DNA of 64,000 bases from Pelagibacterales bacterium MED-G40 (GCA_002457515.1 NTJN01000002.1:141873-205872), one strand, 5' to 3'. Positions 52,802 through 62,870 are shown, counted from the first letter of the stretch. Translations and numbers: made by a program. The notes: generated from the sequence alone by a model not told the origin.

Positions 52802-54577
52802 ATGTTTAAAATTATTAAAGGCCTGAATTGGATAATTATTACTTCAATTCTTTGCATTACTCTTGGAATAGTAACTTTTCTAACTTTTATAAACCAAGGA
52901 TTTTTATCTTTTAGCGAAAGAAATTTACAAGTTCTCCTAATAATTGATGTATTTTTATTAATAATCTTTTTTTCGCTGATATTTAAAAATGTAGTGCGTT
53001 TGTACTCCGCGGGTAAAAGAAATAAAACCGGATCACAGACAAATATAAAATATATTTCTGTATTCTCATTATTTACATTTATCCCTTCACTTTTAATTGC
53101 CATATTTTCACTTTTTTTATTTAATTTTGGTATTCAAAATTTCTTTAATGAAAAGATTACTCAAGCAGTTAATAATTCATACGATGTAGCACAAAATTAT
53201 TTAGATGAAAGCAAGTTAACGATAAAATCTGACGTTTTCTTGATGAGTGTTGGGATAAATAGAGCATCTGGATTATTTTACTCAAACCAAAAAAGGTTTA
53301 ATGACATAATAAGGTCAGAAAAACTTTTAAGACGTGTAGATGATATTTATTTAATAGATAGTTCGGGTAACATTTTATTTTCAGATACTGAAAAAAGTAA
53401 AAATGATTTTTTTGTTCCGTCAGAAGAGAATTTCTCAGATGCTCTATCGGGCTTGCCAATAATTCTTCCAGAACTCGGCAACAGAAGCTCTGCTTTAATC
53501 AAATTAAATAATCTAATAGATACTTATTTATATATATCTAGAAATATAGATCCTGAAATTTTAAAATATCTTAATGAAACTGAAGAAGCTGTAAATTTTT
53601 ATTACACAGTAGAAAATAGACAAACAGGTTTAAAGATTACATTTGCAATAATATACATTATTGTTGTGACTCTTTTATTATTTCTATCAACAGTAGTAGC
53701 CATTTCATTCGCAGGAAGACTAACTAAGCCGATAATTAATCTTATTACCGCTTCTGAAAATATTAGTAAGGGTGAATTAGATGTAAAAGTACCTGATGTC
53801 GATACTGACGATGAATTTAAGATGCTTAATCAAAATTTTAATAACATGATAGAAAAATTAAAAAAACAACAAGATAAATTGTTAACCGCGGAAAGATATT
53901 CAGCATGGGAAACTGTTGCTAGAAAATTAGCACACGAAATAAAAAATCCATTAACACCAATTCAGTTATCAATTGATAGGCTTAATGAGAAATACTCTAA
54001 TCAAATTTCAAAAGATAAAGAGAATTTTATAAATTATTTAAAAACAATAAGTAGACAAATCAAAGATATAGAAAATTTGACAAATGAGTTTTCTAGCTTT
54101 GCTAGGATGCCCAGTCCTGTCATGAAAAAGGTTGATATTTTAGAGATAGTTAAAAGGGCTGTTGATTTTGTAAGCATGTCATCCAAAAATAAAATTTCAA
54201 TTTTAACAAAAGTTAAAAAAGTTTTTGCTCGTGTTGATGAAGAGCAAATTTACAGGGTCTTAATCAATTTAATAAAGAATTCTGAGGAGTCTTTTTTAGA
54301 AAAGAAAGCAAAAAACCAAGATTTCAATGGAAAAATTGATATAGAAATCAATAAAAATAATGACTATATATTCATTCAATTGACTGACAATGGCACCGGT
54401 ATTAGAGATACGAGAAAAGTAATGACTCCATATTTTACAACAAAAAAAAGTGGAACTGGTTTAGGTTTGCCTATTGTAAGTAAAATTATTAATGAACACT
54501 CAGGTGATATTTCTTTGAATAATAACAAAAACAACGAAGGCTTAACTATATTAATAACCTTACCTATTAATACATGA
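52802..54577 (+). CDS. ntrY: Nitrogen regulation sensor histidine kinase NtrY
   Basis: Multiple N-terminal TM helices, HAMP, H-box KLAHEIKNPLTPIQLSIDRL, N box LINLIKNSEES, G box TKKSGTGLGLPIVSKI. Confidence 0.95.
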   Translation: MFKIIKGLNWIIITSILCITLGIVTFLTFINQGFLSFSERNLQVLLIIDVFLLIIFFSLIFKNVVRLYSAGKRNKTGSQTNIKYISVFSLFTFIPSLLIAIFSLFLFNFGIQNFFNEKITQAVNNSYDVAQNYLDESKLTIKSDVFLMSVGINRASGLFYSNQKRFNDIIRSEKLLRRVDDIYLIDSSGNILFSDTEKSKNDFFVPSEENFSDALSGLPIILPELGNRSSALIKLNNLIDTYLYISRNIDPEILKYLNETEEAVNFYYTVENRQTGLKITFAIIYIIVVTLLLFLSTVVAISFAGRLTKPIINLITASENISKGELDVKVPDVDTDDEFKMLNQNFNNMIEKLKKQQDKLLTAERYSAWETVARKLAHEIKNPLTPIQLSIDRLNEKYSNQISKDKENFINYLKTISRQIKDIENLTNEFSSFARMPSPVMKKVDILEIVKRAVDFVSMSSKNKISILTKVKKVFARVDEEQIYRVLINLIKNSEESFLEKKAKNQDFNGKIDIEINKNNDYIFIQLTDNGTGIRDTRKVMTPYFTTKKSGTGLGLPIVSKIINEHSGDISLNNNKNNEGLTILITLPINT

Positions 54578-55941
54578 AAAGAGAAATTTTAGTAGTAGAC
54601 GATAATTCCGATATAAGATTTTTAATATGCAATATATTAAAAGAAAAAGATTATTCTGTCAGATCTGCAGCTAATTATGATCAAGCAGTTTTTGAAATTA
54701 AGAAAAAAACTCCAGATTTAGCAATTATAGATATTAAGCTAGATAAAGGAGATAGGGATGGAATTGATCTTTTAAAACTACTTATTAAAATAAATAAAAA
54801 TATCCCAGTTATAATGATTTCGGGACATGCCAATGTTCAAGTTGCAGTTGATGCAATTAGATTAGGAGCTTATGAGTTTGTTGAAAAACCATTTTCAAGT
54901 GAAAAAATATTAAATTATGTAAAAAGAGGACTAGAAAGTCTGTCTTTAAAAGATGAGAGAGAAAATTTAGAAGGTAAATTATTTCATTCTTTTGATTTTA
55001 TTGGAAAAAGTGCGTTAATTTTAAAAGTAAAGAAAATTATCGAAAAATTATCATCTGCTGATAGTAGAGTTCTGATTACTGGCCCCACTGGTTCTGGTAA
55101 GGAGCTAGTTGCTAGAAAAATTCATAAAAATTCCTCACGATCTAAACATCCATTTATTGTTTTAAATGCGGCCTTGTTAAAAGAGAAAAGATACGAAAAG
55201 GAATTATTTGGTGAAGAATATGAGGATGGTTTGGTTTCTTACGGTATTCTAGAAAAGGCTAACAAAGGAACTTTGCTAATCGATGAAGTTTCTGAAGTAC
55301 CCTTGGAAACTCAAGCTAGTATTTTAAGAGTTCTTATTGATCAAAAATTTAAGCGGGTAAATGGTTCAAAAGATATAAATGTAAATATTAGAATAATCTC
55401 TTCATCTTCTAAAGATTTAAATCATTTAGTTGCTAATGGAGATTTCAGAGAAGACCTGTTTCATAGGCTTAATGTTGTTCCAATCAATATACCATCACTT
55501 CAAGAGAGAACAGAAGATATACCATTATTAGTTGATTACTTTAAAAAGAAACTTTCAGAAATAAATGGAGTACCAGAAGCAAATATTGACTCTAGTAATG
55601 ACTTATTATTTACATACGATTGGCCAGGAAATATCAGAGAACTTAGAAACTTAATTGAAAGAATTACGATTTTATCTGTCAATGAAAATCAATCTAATAT
55701 AAATAAAATTTTAAATGATATTTTAACACAAAGCTCATCTTCAAATTTAAGTACCAATGATTTAAATAATGCAATGTCATTTCCTCTTAAAGAAGCAAGA
55801 GAAAAGTTTGAGAAAAAATATCTACTTAATCAATTACAAAAAAATCACGGCAATATCTCAAAAACTGCTGAACATATTGGTATGGAGAGATCTGCTCTAC
55901 ATCGAAAACTTAAATCACTAGGCATTAAAGGCATAAACTAA
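54574..55941 (+). CDS. ntrX: Response regulator NtrX (receiver-AAA+-Fis HTH), lacking GAFTGA
   Basis: LVVDDNSDIRFLICNIL receiver, Walker A LITGPTGSGKE, Walker B GTLLIDEVSEV, WPGNIRELRNLIERI, C-terminal HTH ISKTAEHIGMERSALHRKLKSLGI. Confidence 0.96.
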   Translation: MKREILVVDDNSDIRFLICNILKEKDYSVRSAANYDQAVFEIKKKTPDLAIIDIKLDKGDRDGIDLLKLLIKINKNIPVIMISGHANVQVAVDAIRLGAYEFVEKPFSSEKILNYVKRGLESLSLKDERENLEGKLFHSFDFIGKSALILKVKKIIEKLSSADSRVLITGPTGSGKELVARKIHKNSSRSKHPFIVLNAALLKEKRYEKELFGEEYEDGLVSYGILEKANKGTLLIDEVSEVPLETQASILRVLIDQKFKRVNGSKDINVNIRIISSSSKDLNHLVANGDFREDLFHRLNVVPINIPSLQERTEDIPLLVDYFKKKLSEINGVPEANIDSSNDLLFTYDWPGNIRELRNLIERITILSVNENQSNINKILNDILTQSSSSNLSTNDLNNAMSFPLKEAREKFEKKYLLNQLQKNHGNISKTAEHIGMERSALHRKLKSLGIKGIN

Positions 55942-55943
55942 AA

Positions 55944-57317
55944 ATGAATGTAATTATTTGTGGAGCCGGTAAGGTTGGCTTTTCTATAAGTAAACAATTA
56001 GCAGCTCAGGGCCATTCAATTTCTGTAATTGATCAATCCTCTGAGGATATTAAAAAAATTAATGATACTCAGGATGTAAAAGGAATTGTTGGTAGAGCGA
56101 CTTTACCATCAGTTCTTGAAAACGCAGGTGCAGAAAAGGCTGACATGATAATAGCGGTTACAAAAAATGATGAAACAAACATGATTGTATGTCAGTTAGC
56201 GAGCTCTTTATTTAATATTTCTAAGAAAATTGCTAGAATTAGATCTAAAGAATTTTTAGAGGGAAAGTGGAGTAAGCTATACAATAAGTCTAATATTCCT
56301 ATAGATGTAATTATATCACCTGAGATGGAGGTTGCTAAATCTCTATTTAGAAGACTCGAAGCACCTGGCGCATTAGACTGCGTACCTTTTGCTAATAATA
56401 AACTTAAAATGCTTGAGATATCAATAGAAAAAAATTGTCCAATACTTAACACACCTTTAAAAAACTTAACTGAAAAATTTCCTGATTTTAAATCAAATAT
56501 TCTTGGAGCAGTAAGAAAAGATAAATTAGTTTTTTTAAAAAAAAATGACAAACTTTTAGAGGGAGACAAAGTGTATCTTGTAGTAAGCAGCGATCAACTG
56601 AATCCTCTTTTAACAGCATTCGGTCATGATGAAAAAATTTCAAAAAAAATACTGATAATTGGTGGGGGGAATATAGGATTAAATTTAGCTAAAATGTTAG
56701 AGAATAATTTTAAAGATACAAGAATTAAAATAATTGAGAAAAACAAACAGAGAGCGGAAGAAATTGCTGGCGACCTTTCTTCGTCAATTGTAATAAACGG
56801 AGACGGTTTAGATGAAGAAATACTTAAAGAAGCCAATATAGACGAATCTGAAACTGTTCTAGCCCTGACAAATGATGATGAAAATAATATTATGGCATGC
56901 GTTTTAGCGGAGAAATCTGGTAAAAAAAAAAGAACAATAGCAATAGTTACTAAAACTAATTATAACTTACTCCAAAGTTCCTTAAATATAGATGATTTAG
57001 TTGACCCAAGAATGACAACTGTTTCAAGAATTATGGAACATGTTCACAGAGGTACAATTGGAACTGTTTATTCTCTACTAGACGGAGAGTATGAATTTAT
57101 GGAAGCTGAAATTTTAGATAAGTCTGATTTATTAAATAAAGCAATAAAGGACTCGGAATTACCTGAACATATTAGAGTGGGCGCTGTAGTCAGAAAAGAT
57201 AAGGTTATAATTCCACGATCAGATTTTACATTTGAAAAAAATGATTTAGTTGTTTTTTTAGCAAAACGAGAGCACTTAAAAGAAGTTGAAAATATATTTA
57301 GCGTAGCTTCTGCATAA
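55944..57317 (+). CDS. trkA: Trk potassium uptake protein TrkA
   Basis: Two RCK/TrkA-N domains (IICGAGKVGFSISKQLAAQGHSISVID; ILIIGGGNIGLNLAKML). Confidence 0.96.
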   Translation: MNVIICGAGKVGFSISKQLAAQGHSISVIDQSSEDIKKINDTQDVKGIVGRATLPSVLENAGAEKADMIIAVTKNDETNMIVCQLASSLFNISKKIARIRSKEFLEGKWSKLYNKSNIPIDVIISPEMEVAKSLFRRLEAPGALDCVPFANNKLKMLEISIEKNCPILNTPLKNLTEKFPDFKSNILGAVRKDKLVFLKKNDKLLEGDKVYLVVSSDQLNPLLTAFGHDEKISKKILIIGGGNIGLNLAKMLENNFKDTRIKIIEKNKQRAEEIAGDLSSSIVINGDGLDEEILKEANIDESETVLALTNDDENNIMACVLAEKSGKKKRTIAIVTKTNYNLLQSSLNIDDLVDPRMTTVSRIMEHVHRGTIGTVYSLLDGEYEFMEAEILDKSDLLNKAIKDSELPEHIRVGAVVRKDKVIIPRSDFTFEKNDLVVFLAKREHLKEVENIFSVASA

Positions 57318-57323
57318 TTCATA

Positions 57324-58739
57324 ATGAATTTTAAAGGAATATCATATTATCTAAGCCTATTTTGTTTTCCGTTTAGTTTTTTAGCATTTATAAATATCAT
57401 ATATTCTTCATATTTTGATTATTTCTTAAATATTGAGTCATATGTAATCACTTTAATTTTTTCATTACTTCTAGGCACTATCCTTTTTTTTTTTGGCAGA
57501 AACTCTTCTAAAAATATAGATTTTTATGAACAAGTATCTCTAATAATATTAATTTACCTAACAAGCGCAATACTAATTGCAATCCCTTATTATTTGAGCA
57601 ATTATCAAATTACTTTAGTGGACTCATTATTTGAAGCTTATTCTGGAATAACCGGAACTGGTTTTTCTATATTTAGTAATGTTAAATATTTGGACCCAAC
57701 ATTAATTATTTGGAGATCTTCATCACAATGGATAGGTGGTTTATATTTTCTAATATTCTTAGTTTTATTTTTTTCTAACTCACAATTTAATTATAAATTA
57801 AATGATTTAGTATTTAGCGAAAAAAGCTTAAACACAGAAACTAATATTCAAAAAGTTTCGTTAAAAGTTTTCTTTTTGTATGTTTTATTAACAAGTTTAA
57901 TATTTTTCTTTTTTATAATTTCAGAAGTTAGGCTTTTTAATGGTCTGAATTTATCAATGACACTTATCTCAGCAGGAGGTTTTTTACCAGCAAATTCATT
58001 GCAGCAAATTATAAGGACAAACACACAAGAGTTTTTTTTAATAATTTCTTTTTTAGTTAGTATTTTAAACTTTTATTTTGTTTACAATGCATTTTCTAAA
58101 AAAAATTTTTACAAAGAGCATTACGAGGATTTGTCAATTTTATTGTTAATTATAGTTTTTTCAGGTCTATTATTAGTAACATTAAGTAATTTAGATTTTT
58201 TTGATACAATAATAATGATTTTAACGAGCCTCGGAACCTCTGGAATAAGTTTAAATCAGACCTCAGGAAACTTATCGTTATATTTTTTATTTCTTACTAT
58301 TATTGGAGGATCAATTATTTCTAATACTTCAGGTGTAAAATTTGTAAGAATTTATATTTTGTTAAAAGCGAGTTTTATTGAAATACTTAAATTAGCAAAA
58401 CCAAACAATGTTATTAATCATAATATTTTATTTTCTGAAAAGAAAATTAACGATAATAATATAAGATTATCATTTTTAGTTTTCATTTCTTTTTTTATAA
58501 GTCTTTTTATTTTATCTGGAATATTACTTTTTGATAATATAGGTTTTGAAAATTCATTTAAACTCGCAATATTAACTTTAACTAACACAGCACCTTCAGA
58601 AATATATGGTTTGAATGAGATTGATTTTAGAAGTTTATTAACAAATTCTAAAATATTTCTTATAATTTTTATGATTATTGGTAAAATTGAGCTAATATCA
58701 TTTTTTTTGATTATCAAAAAATTTTTAATAAAAGACTAA
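57324..58739 (+). CDS. trkH: Trk potassium uptake protein TrkH
   Basis: Polytopic membrane protein, GITGTGFS filter-like motif, WRSSSQWIGGLYFL; next to trkA. Confidence 0.93.
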   Translation: MNFKGISYYLSLFCFPFSFLAFINIIYSSYFDYFLNIESYVITLIFSLLLGTILFFFGRNSSKNIDFYEQVSLIILIYLTSAILIAIPYYLSNYQITLVDSLFEAYSGITGTGFSIFSNVKYLDPTLIIWRSSSQWIGGLYFLIFLVLFFSNSQFNYKLNDLVFSEKSLNTETNIQKVSLKVFFLYVLLTSLIFFFFIISEVRLFNGLNLSMTLISAGGFLPANSLQQIIRTNTQEFFLIISFLVSILNFYFVYNAFSKKNFYKEHYEDLSILLLIIVFSGLLLVTLSNLDFFDTIIMILTSLGTSGISLNQTSGNLSLYFLFLTIIGGSIISNTSGVKFVRIYILLKASFIEILKLAKPNNVINHNILFSEKKINDNNIRLSFLVFISFFISLFILSGILLFDNIGFENSFKLAILTLTNTAPSEIYGLNEIDFRSLLTNSKIFLIIFMIIGKIELISFFLIIKKFLIKD

Positions 58740-58745
58740 TTTGAA

Positions 58746-59639
58746 ATGAAGATTTTTGACACTTTTATGTTTTATGACGAAGACTTGATATTAGATTTTC
58801 GTTTAAATTACTTAAATAAATATGTTGATAAGTTTGTAATAGTAGAAAGTAAATTTACTCATAGTGGAAAAAAAAAAGAACTTAATTTTAATATTAAAAA
58901 TTTTACAAAATTTAAAGATAAAATAATTTATTTAGTTTTAGACCACGAACCACAGGATATAGATAAAATCAATAGCAGCGATAATGAGAATACTAAAAAT
59001 AGTAAATACATTCTCAATGGTATGCGGAGGGATTTTTATCAGAGAAATTACATAATTAATGGACTAAAAGATGCGGATTATGATGACTATGTTTTAATTT
59101 CTGATTTAGATGAAATTCCTAATTTAGAAAAAAACAATATTAAAAACATTAAAAGTAAAATTATAATGTTTAAACAAAATTTTTATTACTATAAATTTAA
59201 CTTAAAATTAGGATCATTTGATTGGTATGGAACTAGAGCTTGTAAGAAACGAAACTTAAAATCGCCACAATGGTTAAGAAATATCAAAAGTAAAAAATAT
59301 CCTATATGGAGAATTGATACATTATTCTCAACAACAAAGGTAAGTGATATTTTTTTTATTGATAAGGGCGGATGGCATTTTTCAAATATGAAAACTCCTG
59401 AAGATTTAGAGAAAAAAATGTCTACATACGCGCATCATAGAGAATATGATTTAAATCCACTTGGTTCTATAAAAATTGCCGATAGAATTAAAAAAAAAGA
59501 GACCATTTATAATTTAAAGGAAGATATGAAAACCGACAAATTTGGTAATCCTGAACGTTTAATTTTAGCTGATATGAATGAATTGCCCACTTATCTCCAA
59601 CACAACATTGAAAAGTATAAAGATTGGCTTGTTGAATAA
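58746..59639 (+). CDS. Glycosyltransferase family 17-like protein (copy 1)
   Basis: FDTFMFYDEDLILDFRLNYLNKYVDKFVIVESKFTHSGK..., DDYVLISDLDEIPN (DxD), GGWHFSNMKTPEDLEKKMSTYAHHREY. Confidence 0.85.
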   Translation: MKIFDTFMFYDEDLILDFRLNYLNKYVDKFVIVESKFTHSGKKKELNFNIKNFTKFKDKIIYLVLDHEPQDIDKINSSDNENTKNSKYILNGMRRDFYQRNYIINGLKDADYDDYVLISDLDEIPNLEKNNIKNIKSKIIMFKQNFYYYKFNLKLGSFDWYGTRACKKRNLKSPQWLRNIKSKKYPIWRIDTLFSTTKVSDIFFIDKGGWHFSNMKTPEDLEKKMSTYAHHREYDLNPLGSIKIADRIKKKETIYNLKEDMKTDKFGNPERLILADMNELPTYLQHNIEKYKDWLVE

Positions 59640-59645
59640 AAGTTT

Positions 59646-60536
59646 ATGAAAACAATAGATTGTTTTATGTATTTTGATGAGGACATGCTTTTAGATCTTC
59701 GTTTAAATATATTAGATCAATATGTGTCAAAGTTCGTTATATGTGAAGCCACATACAATCACAAAGGTATAAGTAAAAAACTTAATTTTGATATTAAAAA
59801 ATTTAAAAAATTTGAAAAAAAAATTATTTATACTGTTCTAGATCAAAATCCTCCTAATTTAAAAAAGATAGATTCTAACGAGAAACCAAATTTAAAAAAC
59901 TCAAAAATTTTGCACAATTCTATAACAAGAGATGTTTTTCAAAGAAACCATCTAATGAGCAAAATAAGTGATTTTGTAGATGATGATCTAATATTAATAA
60001 GCGATTTAGATGAAGTACCGAATTTAGAGCAATTTAGATACAAAAATAAAATTAATATTTTTTGCCAAAAAATGTTTTATTATAAACTAAATCTCATTTA
60101 CCCAAATTTTGTATGGCACGGTACAAAAGCTTGTAAAAAAAGACACTTGAATTCACCTCAGTGGCTTAGAAACATAAAATCAAAGAAATTTGGATTCTGG
60201 CGTTTGGACACTTTATTTTCAAATCAAAAATATATAGATATTAATTTTATTAATAATGGCGGATGGCACTTTACTAATGTAAAAAAACCTGAGGATATTC
60301 ATTTTAAAATGTCTAATTTTGCACATCATTTAGAATATGAAGAAAGCGGAATGAAGGTAGAAGACTTGAGAGAAAAAATTTCTAACAAAAAAATTTTTTA
60401 TAATCATGCTGCAGATAAAAGCAGCGTTAACAAATGGAACTCAAATATTGACTTAAGAGTAGTCGAAGACAATCATTTGCCAAAATTTTTAATAAATAAT
60501 AAAAAAATTTATAAAGAATGGTTGGAAAAGAATTAA
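59646..60536 (+). CDS. Glycosyltransferase family 17-like protein (copy 2)
   Basis: FMYFDEDMLLDLRLNILDQYVSKFVICEATYNHKG..., DDLILISDLDEVPN, GGWHFTNVKKPEDIHFKMSNFAHHLEY; paralog of preceding ORF. Confidence 0.85.
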   Translation: MKTIDCFMYFDEDMLLDLRLNILDQYVSKFVICEATYNHKGISKKLNFDIKKFKKFEKKIIYTVLDQNPPNLKKIDSNEKPNLKNSKILHNSITRDVFQRNHLMSKISDFVDDDLILISDLDEVPNLEQFRYKNKINIFCQKMFYYKLNLIYPNFVWHGTKACKKRHLNSPQWLRNIKSKKFGFWRLDTLFSNQKYIDINFINNGGWHFTNVKKPEDIHFKMSNFAHHLEYEESGMKVEDLREKISNKKIFYNHAADKSSVNKWNSNIDLRVVEDNHLPKFLINNKKIYKEWLEKN

Positions 60537-60540
60537 AAAG

Positions 60541-61455
60541 ATGAAAACAAAAGCCATAGTTACTCTAGCGGACTCAAATTATTTTGAACTATTAAAAGAA
60601 CTTATTGGTTCAATTAAAAAACATAAAGAAAGCAAAGATATATCAATATGTGTGCTTGATGCTGGATTAACTGAAAGTCAAATTAACGAAATAAAAGAAA
60701 AAGTTTACTCAATTAAAAAAGCAAAATGGGATATTGAAGTTCCTGAATATAAAGTGACAGGTAAAGAGTGGTTAAAGAGTCAAGTATCAAGAGCTTTTTT
60801 GCCAAATTATTTTCCAGAATTTGAAAAATACCTTTGGATTGATTGTGACGCTTGGGTCAACTCATGGGAGACGATCGAGATGTACTTCAAAGCATGTGAT
60901 AATGGCAAATTAGGAATCACACAATCAGTTGGGTCTGGTTATAGAATACTATCTAAAGTTACTTGGTTATTCGGTAAAGTAGCACTAATAAAATCTCAGA
61001 ATTATAAACATGCAAAAAAATCTGGATTTTCAGAGTCAATCGCAAGAAAAATTGCATTTGCTCCACATATTAATATTGGAGTTTTTTCACTTGAAAGAAA
61101 ATCAAGTTGTTGGAAAGTTTGGCAGGACATTCTTGCAAAAGCTTTATCAAAAGGTCAAGTTTTTGGCTCAGAGGGTTTGGCAATAAACATTGCTGTATAT
61201 GTAAACAATGTAGATGTGGAGTTTTTACCTCTTTATTGCAACTGGATCGCAAGCAACGTTCTTCCAAAATATAACAATTCAGAAAAAACTTTTGTTGAGC
61301 CTTATTTACCTCACTATAAAATAGGGATAATGCACCTTGCGGCAGGTATTTGGCAAGGCAATGAAGACATGAGAATTAACAAAAAAGTTAAGATTAAGAT
61401 CAAATGTATTTCGGGAGCTGAAGTTGAAAAAAGTTTAAGGTTTAGTTTAGATTAA
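60541..61455 (+). CDS. GT-A fold glycosyltransferase, family 8-like
   Basis: LIGSIKKHKESKDISICVLDAGL, FEKYLWIDCDAWVNSW (DxD), INIGVFSL, SEGLAINIAVY. Confidence 0.7.
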   Translation: MKTKAIVTLADSNYFELLKELIGSIKKHKESKDISICVLDAGLTESQINEIKEKVYSIKKAKWDIEVPEYKVTGKEWLKSQVSRAFLPNYFPEFEKYLWIDCDAWVNSWETIEMYFKACDNGKLGITQSVGSGYRILSKVTWLFGKVALIKSQNYKHAKKSGFSESIARKIAFAPHINIGVFSLERKSSCWKVWQDILAKALSKGQVFGSEGLAINIAVYVNNVDVEFLPLYCNWIASNVLPKYNNSEKTFVEPYLPHYKIGIMHLAAGIWQGNEDMRINKKVKIKIKCISGAEVEKSLRFSLD

Positions 61456-61510
61456 TTAAACTTCTTGAACATAGTACCGAAACAATTTAATCTAAATTGA
61501 CACTAAACAA

Positions 61511-61663
61511 ATGATAAGTTTTTTAAAAGAATTCTTGTTTTTTTTAAAGGAAAGAAAAAAATATTGGCTATTCCCTATTTTTTTCATTCTTGGATTATTT
61601 GGAATGTTAATAGTTTTAGGTCAGGGATCGACGGTAGCTCCTTTCATTTACGCAATTTTTTAA
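61511..61663 (+). CDS. DUF5989-like small membrane protein (50 aa; below the ORF-track cutoff)
   Basis: Translation MISFLKEFLFFLKERKKYWLFPIFFILGLFGMLIVLGQGSTVAPFIYAIF*; recognisable DUF5989 layout (FLKE..FL.ERKK.WL.P......FG.LIVL.QGS.VAPFIY). Confidence 0.85.
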   Translation: MISFLKEFLFFLKERKKYWLFPIFFILGLFGMLIVLGQGSTVAPFIYAIF

Positions 61664-61669
61664 AAACCA

Positions 61670-62773
61670 ATGTTTAAAAAAGGAATTTTTTACTTTTTAA
61701 CATTAACTTTAATAACTTTATTTTATGTTTCCCTTGATTTGGTTATAAGTAATACTGTGCTAAAAAGTCAGCTATGTTACGATTACAAAACATATGACAA
61801 GGGTTATTTTTATTTTTTAAAAAAGAATTGCCAAACTCGTGAACGGTTTAAAAGAAGTTTTCCAACAACAAATCTTTTTACCGACAACCTTGGTTTACGA
61901 ACTGGTAAAAAAACAGTCAAAAACACTAATAACAAAAACATTTTGATCTTTGGAGACTCGATGACTTTTGGTGTAGGACTTGAATATGAAAATACTTACG
62001 CCGGTTTAATAGATAAAGAAATGAAAAGTTATAATGTTTATAATTTTGGAGTTGGATCTTACGCTCCATCTGTTCACTTATATAAATTAAAAAAAGCTTT
62101 AAGCAACAATATAACTCCACATAAAATACTTTTATTTTTAGATTTGTCAGACGTAATAGATGAAGCTAGTAGATGGGTCGATGACACAGATGGAATACCA
62201 AAAAGACCTGAAGGTAAGCCCCACTGGGCAAGAGATGGCGATAAAAGGAAAAAGTTTTTAGAGAAAAATTTCAAATTATCACAAGAACTCGCAGCTCTTG
62301 TAAGGTATAATTTAAGAAACTTAAGAAGTCAGGCTAAAAATATTGTTAATGAAAATCAGAAAAATTTAAAAATTAAAATGAGTATTCAAGGACAGTATAC
62401 CTATACTAAGCTAAATGATTTAGACAAAAGATTTTGGAAAAATGATGATTTCTTAAAAGGTCTAAAAAAAATTGAAAAAAAAATAGATGAAATATCAGAA
62501 ATAGCAGATAAAAATAATGCTGAATTCTATCTCATTATATATCCTTGGGCAGAAACGTTATATAAAGGTGAGAAAGCATTTAGCTGGTCAAATTATGGAA
62601 AAAAACTATGTGATAGAAATAGATGCAACCTCATTAATGCTATACCTAAGTTTAACAAATATAAAAAGACAAACAAAAACTGGGTTCACGAACTATATTT
62701 TTTAAATGATGAGCATTTAAACAAAGGCGGAGCAAAGCTATTAGCAGAAATTGTTATAAATAAAATTAAATAA
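61670..62773 (+). CDS. SGNH/GDSL-like hydrolase, membrane anchored
   Basis: N-terminal TM helix; NILIFGDSMTFGVGLEYENTYAGLI (GDS block), C-terminal NDEHLNKGGAKLLAEIVI (DxxH block). Confidence 0.82.
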   Translation: MFKKGIFYFLTLTLITLFYVSLDLVISNTVLKSQLCYDYKTYDKGYFYFLKKNCQTRERFKRSFPTTNLFTDNLGLRTGKKTVKNTNNKNILIFGDSMTFGVGLEYENTYAGLIDKEMKSYNVYNFGVGSYAPSVHLYKLKKALSNNITPHKILLFLDLSDVIDEASRWVDDTDGIPKRPEGKPHWARDGDKRKKFLEKNFKLSQELAALVRYNLRNLRSQAKNIVNENQKNLKIKMSIQGQYTYTKLNDLDKRFWKNDDFLKGLKKIEKKIDEISEIADKNNAEFYLIIYPWAETLYKGEKAFSWSNYGKKLCDRNRCNLINAIPKFNKYKKTNKNWVHELYFLNDEHLNKGGAKLLAEIVINKIK

Positions 62774-62831
62774 ATGAAAATATTTCATTGTTAATTAAGT
62801 GAACTTAGAATAAATAATAATATTAATTAAT

Positions 62832-62870
62832 GCCCTCGTGGTGAAATTGGTAGACACAAAGGACTTAAAA
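62832..62870 (+). pseudogene. Truncated tRNA-Leu(UAA): 5' acceptor strand, D-arm and anticodon arm 5' strand plus loop only
   Basis: GCCCTCG-TG-GTGAAATTGGTAGACAC-AAAGGA-CTTAAAA matches a bacterial tRNA-Leu 5' half; no 3' anticodon strand, variable arm, T-arm (GGTTCRA) or CGAGGGC acceptor strand downstream in the window. Confidence 0.75.
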
